Assembly (NCBI GenBank): GCA_021161105.1
Contig: JAGHBG010000201.1
Coordinates: 1 to 8,922 of the forward strand
Direction of reading: 5' to 3'
DNA length: 8,922 bases
From: Thermotogaceae bacterium
GTDB lineage: Bacteria > Thermotogota > Thermotogae > Thermotogales > Thermotogaceae
Under the pieces are notes generated by a model. It saw only the letters and a list, made by a program, of their open reading frames with translations. It did not search any database and was not told the origin of the DNA. How positions within the stretch are numbered: position 1 is the stretch's first letter; each line of letters starts with the position of its first letter. Below, piece by piece: positions 6,332-8,922 of the stretch. The position numbers and the translations under genes are program-made.

Positions 6332-6358
6332 ATTAAAATTCAAAAAGGAGGTGAAGGT

Positions 6359-6679
6359 GTGTACGCTATCATAGCGGACTCCGGTAAGCAGTATAAAGTA
6401 GAGGAAGGGAAATACATCTACACTGAAAAACAAAACGGGAAGCAACCTGGAGATGAAATTGTGTTCGACAAGGTTCTCATGGTAAGGAAAGAAGATGGAG
6501 AAGTTCTTGTAGGCAAACCTTTCCTTGATAATGTTGTAATCAAAGGAAAGGTCGTTGAACACAAGAAAGCGAGGAAAGTAAGAACAATTAAGTTCAGGCC
6601 AAGAAAAAACTCCAAAACCACTAAGAATCATCGGCAATGGTATACAACCATCCTTATCGAAAAGATAGAAGTAAAATGA
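6359..6679 (+). CDS. rplU: Large ribosomal subunit protein bL21
   Basis: This is a structural protein of the 50S subunit that binds 23S rRNA. At 106 residues it has the standard family length. It begins (V/M)YAIIADSGKQYKVEEG and ends with the family signature around KFRPRKNSKTTKNHRQWYT (78-96). The GTG at 6359 is the start, five bases after the perfect Shine-Dalgarno GGAGGTG (6347-6353). A longer in-frame ATG at 6308 is rejected because it lies in the loop of the leader hairpin and would add residues absent from the family. The gene heads the order L21-Prp-L27 typical of bacteria that carry Prp. Its stop overlaps the prp start by four bases (ATGA). Confidence 0.97.
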   Translation: MYAIIADSGKQYKVEEGKYIYTEKQNGKQPGDEIVFDKVLMVRKEDGEVLVGKPFLDNVVIKGKVVEHKKARKVRTIKFRPRKNSKTTKNHRQWYTTILIEKIEVK

Positions 6680-6960
6680 TAAAAGTAAGGTTCTGTGAAA
6701 ACGAAATAATAATTGAAGGACATGCAGATTTCGATGAGTATGGAAAGGACATAGTTTGTGCAGCGGTGAGTTCAATGGTTCAATATGCAGCGTATGTTTT
6801 AAAAACCAATGGTGCAGAGCTCGAAAAGAGAGAAGGTTTCTTAAAGATTTTCAACATAAAGAATGATAACTGTTCGAAGAAGATGATCTTTGTTTTAAAG
6901 GAAGCGCTCATGAACATAGAGGAAAAATTTCCAGAACATCTTAAACTGGAGGTGAAATAA
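6676..6960 (+). CDS. prp: Ribosomal-processing cysteine protease Prp (YsxB-like)
   Basis: Prp proteins remove an N-terminal extension from ribosomal protein L27 in Firmicutes and relatives. This 94-residue protein has the family active site: His16 in EGHADF and Cys28 in DIVCAAVS, 12 residues apart as in the characterised enzymes. The helix AVSSMVQYAAYVL follows it. The start is ATG 6676, overlapping the L21 stop as ATGA; a longer in-frame reading from 6637 runs deep into rplU and is not credible. It sits exactly between rplU and rpmA, and its stop codon directly abuts the L27 start codon. The oddity is the substrate: the L27 encoded here has no extension that resembles the known cleavage motif, so the target or role in this organism is open. 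Confidence 0.92.
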   Translation: MIKVRFCENEIIIEGHADFDEYGKDIVCAAVSSMVQYAAYVLKTNGAELEKREGFLKIFNIKNDNCSKKMIFVLKEALMNIEEKFPEHLKLEVK

Positions 6961-7200
6961 GTGGCCACTGATGTCAACAAGAGAGATAGCAATTCAAAAT
7001 ATTTAGGTGTTAAAGTTGGAGATCGACAGTTTGTAAAAGCAGGAAACATTCTTGTAAGGCAGAGAGGAACAAAGTTCCACCCAGGTAAGAATGTTGGAAT
7101 GGGAAGGGATTTCACACTCTTTGCTCTTAAAGATGGTTATGTGAAGTTCCACGAGAGAAAAAATAAAAAGTATGTTTCTGTCCTGGAGGAGGGGCAATGA
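6961..7200 (+). CDS. rpmA: Large ribosomal subunit protein bL27, with shortened N-terminal tail
   Basis: The core is unmistakable: LGVKVGD at 15-21, FVKAGNILVRQRGTKFHPG at 24-42 and VGMGRDFTLFALKDGYVKF at 45-63. L27 lies near the peptidyl-transferase centre, and its basic N-terminal tail usually reaches the tRNA ends. Here the protein begins MATDVNKRDS, so only seven residues precede the RDS motif, against thirteen in the E. coli protein, and the AHKK-G-G segment is missing. The GTG start is fixed: an in-frame TAA (6958-6960, the prp stop) lies directly before it, and GGAGGTG lies six bases upstream. The 79-residue length is short for the family. Its stop overlaps the next start as ATGA. Confidence 0.95.
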   Translation: MATDVNKRDSNSKYLGVKVGDRQFVKAGNILVRQRGTKFHPGKNVGMGRDFTLFALKDGYVKFHERKNKKYVSVLEEGQ

Positions 7201-7703
7201 ACACAAAGAAAATAGCCCTTGTTGGAGTATTTTCCGCTGTAGCGCTGGCAGTTATGTTTATTGAATTTCCAATATTTCCAGCAGCCACTTTTCTAAAGTA
7301 CGATCCAAGCGATATTGTGGCTCTTCTTGTAGCTATTCCATATGGGATATCTTCAGGATTTACAGTGATAGTAATCAAAGATATTCTTTATTACCTGATA
7401 AAGTCCGGTGATATTGTCGGAATATTGATGAACATACTTGCAGGATTCTCGTTTGTCTTTTTTGCAGCAAAGTTCTGGAACAAAAATAAGGTTTTAGCAG
7501 GTTCCTCAGCAATAGTTATAACAACACTTTTGATGACAGGTATAAACGCTATTGTAGTTCCATTTTATTTTAAAGCGCCATTTTCTTTGTACCTTAAATT
7601 TTTACCATGGATAGTTGCCTTTAATCTGGTTAAATTTGGAATAGACTTCATAGTAGCGATGCCACTTATAAAATATCTTGATAAAGTGTTCAGACTCGAC
7701 TGA
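7197..7703 (+). CDS. ribU: Riboflavin-specific ECF transporter S component
   Basis: This is the membrane substrate-binding subunit that takes up riboflavin together with an energising EcfA-A'-T module encoded elsewhere. The 168 residues are strongly hydrophobic, with about six membrane segments (near 5-24, 38-54, 52-70, 73-92, 100-124 and 135-158). The FLKYDPSDIVALL motif at 32-44 between the first two segments is typical of RibU. The T. maritima RibU of known structure lies in a comparable place, between L27 and L13. The ATG overlaps the L27 stop by four bases. No FMN riboswitch precedes it, so expression should follow the ribosomal operon. Another vitamin substrate cannot be fully excluded. 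Confidence 0.88.
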   Translation: MNTKKIALVGVFSAVALAVMFIEFPIFPAATFLKYDPSDIVALLVAIPYGISSGFTVIVIKDILYYLIKSGDIVGILMNILAGFSFVFFAAKFWNKNKVLAGSSAIVITTLLMTGINAIVVPFYFKAPFSLYLKFLPWIVAFNLVKFGIDFIVAMPLIKYLDKVFRLD

Positions 7704-7718
7704 AAGGAGGAGGGAAAG

Positions 7719-8168
7719 ATGGCAAGAATTTTGCCAAAACAGAAAACTTATTTAGCCAAACCCGAAGAATTAGAAAAGAAATGGTATGTTATAGATGCAC
7801 AGGGGAAAACCCTTGGTAGACTTGCAACAAAAATAGCTACAATATTAATGGGAAAACATAAACCAACATTCACTCCCCATGTTGATACAGGAGATTATGT
7901 TATCGTTGTTAACGCAGAGAAGATAGTCCTTACCGGTAAAAAACTTGACCAGAAGAAGTATTACAGGCATTCTGGATACCCAGGAGGTCTTAAAGTTGTT
8001 ACAGCGAGGCAGCTTCTTCAAAAACATCCTGAAAAATTATTACACCTCGCTGTGAAAAGAATGCTTCCAAAAAATACATTAGGAAGAAAGATGCTTAAAA
8101 AACTCAAGGTTTATACAGGACCCGAACATCCACACCAGGCTCAAAAACCTGAGAAGCTCGAAATATGA
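7719..8168 (+). CDS. rplM: Large ribosomal subunit protein uL13
   Basis: This is an early-assembly 50S protein that binds domain II of 23S rRNA. The 149 residues include the family landmarks WYVIDAQGKTLGRLATKIA (22-40), LMGKHKPTFTPHVDTGDYV (43-61), KYYRHSGYPGG (80-90) and MLPKNTLGR (115-123), ending in VYTGPEHPHQAQKPE. A short N-terminal addition of about eight residues relative to E. coli is common in other bacteria. The ATG follows AAAGGAGGAGGG at good spacing, 15 bp behind the ribU stop. With rpsI it forms the conserved rplM-rpsI pair. Confidence 0.98.
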   Translation: MARILPKQKTYLAKPEELEKKWYVIDAQGKTLGRLATKIATILMGKHKPTFTPHVDTGDYVIVVNAEKIVLTGKKLDQKKYYRHSGYPGGLKVVTARQLLQKHPEKLLHLAVKRMLPKNTLGRKMLKKLKVYTGPEHPHQAQKPEKLEI

Positions 8169-8182
8169 AGGAGGGGAGATAA

Positions 8183-8596
8183 ATGCAGGAGTTTTACGGA
8201 ACTGGCAGAAGGAAGACTTCTGTCGCGAGAGTTCACTTAAGACCAGGAAATGGCAAGGTATTTATAAACGGTAAGGAAATGAGCGGTGCTTCCCTCGAAG
8301 ATAAATTTCAACTTTACTTCGACAACCCAGCTTGGGTAAAGCATGCTACAGAGCCTTTTTTTGTTACAGACACAGCTGAAAAATTTGATGTAATAATTAG
8401 AGTTAAAGGTGGAGGAAAATCTGGTCAGGCCGGTGCTATAAGGCTTGGTATAGCAAGGGCACTTCTGAATTATGCTCCTGAACTCAGGCCGACGCTAAAG
8501 AAAAACAAAATGCTTACGAGGGATCCAAGAATGGTGGAAAGAAAGAAATATGGACTCAAGAAAGCGAGAAGAGCACCACAATTCTCTAAGAGATGA
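8183..8596 (+). CDS. rpsI: Small ribosomal subunit protein uS9
   Basis: This 30S head protein extends its C-terminal tail to the P-site tRNA. The 137 residues begin FYGTGRRKTSVARVHLRPG (4-22), carry IRVKGGGKSGQAGAIRLGIARALL (72-95) and LTRDPRMVERKKYGLKKARR (111-130), and end in the typical basic tail QFSKR, so the tRNA-contacting end is intact. The ATG at 8183 follows AAGGAGGGGAG. The gene is 14 bp behind rplM, the usual partner, and its TGA overlaps the following dnaG start as ATGA. Confidence 0.98.
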   Translation: MQEFYGTGRRKTSVARVHLRPGNGKVFINGKEMSGASLEDKFQLYFDNPAWVKHATEPFFVTDTAEKFDVIIRVKGGGKSGQAGAIRLGIARALLNYAPELRPTLKKNKMLTRDPRMVERKKYGLKKARRAPQFSKR

Positions 8597-8922
8597 TACC
8601 GAAAAATGTTATAGAAGAAATAAAGAACCGGTTGGATATAGTAGACGTAATTTCAGAATATATAAATTTGGAAAAGGTTGGCCAGTACTACAGGGCGTTG
8701 TGTCCATTTCACACGGAGACACGCCCCTCCTTTTATGTCAGCCCAAAGCTGCAACGTTATAAATGTTTTGGATGCGGAGCCAGCGGAGATGTAATAAGGT
8801 TTGTACAAGAAATGGAAAACATATCTTTTTACGAAGCTCTAGAAAAAATGGCAAAAAAAGCTGGAATAGATCTTTCTAAATACACAAATACTCCCATCAA
8901 AAGTGAATATTCAATATATACC
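8593..8922 (+). CDS. dnaG: DNA primase, N-terminal part (cut by window edge)
   Basis: Primase makes the RNA primers for replication. The visible 110 residues hold the whole CHC2 zinc-binding domain: Cys37-Pro-Phe-His40 and Cys58-Phe-Gly-Cys61, with the ETRPSF and RYKCFGCGASGDVIRF sequences typical of bacterial DnaG. The opening IPKNVIEEIKNRLDIVDVISEYI is also standard. The ATG at 8593 overlaps the S9 stop by four bases (ATGA), so primase synthesis is probably coupled to the ribosomal operon. The polymerase (TOPRIM) domain and helicase-binding end lie beyond the window. No frameshift is present in the visible part. Confidence 0.97.
   Translation, partial: MIPKNVIEEIKNRLDIVDVISEYINLEKVGQYYRALCPFHTETRPSFYVSPKLQRYKCFGCGASGDVIRFVQEMENISFYEALEKMAKKAGIDLSKYTNTPIKSEYSIYT

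Noticed and set aside
6308..6358. Longer L21 reading beginning with the ATG at 6308
   Set aside because: The ATG lies in the loop of the leader hairpin with no ribosome site, the added residues are not family-like, and GTG 6359 has a perfect Shine-Dalgarno and gives the standard length.
6637..6675. Longer Prp reading starting inside rplU
   Set aside because: It would overlap rplU by over 40 bases; ATG 6676 gives the usual Prp N-terminus and an ATGA overlap.
7150..7200. FMN riboswitch upstream of ribU
   Set aside because: There is no intergenic space: ribU overlaps the L27 stop codon and the preceding sequence is L27 coding.

Overview
The window is AT-rich, gene-dense bacterial DNA. Its proteins and local gene sets point to the phylum Thermotogota, with resemblance to Thermotoga-type orthologues: a SpeE that keeps the pattern known from the Thermotoga maritima enzyme, a minimal class 1B SpeD with the same residue numbering (Ser63, His68, Cys83), and a RibU-type ECF component placed between L27 and L13. 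I can argue the phylum from recalled family sequences but not the genus.

Minus strand, left part (1-2410). The window opens inside the 5' end of a glycine-, arginine- and tyrosine-rich protein gene. Its near-consensus promoter is overlaid by a perfect 21-bp inverted repeat. After a gap of about 300 bases comes a three-gene polyamine unit, read right to left: an HTH-cupin regulator, speD and speE, ending in a strong intrinsic terminator. The regulator has its own upstream promoter (near 2406-2433) surrounded by CGTCA/TGACG motifs, and its coding start is odd (no canonical start codon in front of the conserved first helix).

Plus strand, right part (2594-8922). All genes point the same way and are tightly packed. 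The first block, from an extended -10 promoter near 2631, holds an Asp23-family protein, a FakA-like fatty acid kinase and a TPR protein with an unrecognised C-terminal half. The second block begins with a candidate promoter and a compact GC-rich structured leader (6283-6331). It encodes L21, the Prp protease, L27, RibU, L13, S9 and the start of DnaG, which is cut by the window edge. Several junctions are ATGA overlaps (L21/Prp, L27/RibU, S9/DnaG), suggesting translational coupling.

The genes thus cover aminopropyl transfer for polyamines with its likely sensor, a lipid kinase module, and a translation/replication operon carrying a riboflavin importer. The best leads are the L27 that lacks the usual basic N-terminal tail although its processing protease is encoded next door, the rplU leader RNA, the noncanonical start of the polyamine regulator, and three symmetric candidate operators. 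I see no CRISPR, tRNA, rRNA, insertion sequence or obvious novel defence system.
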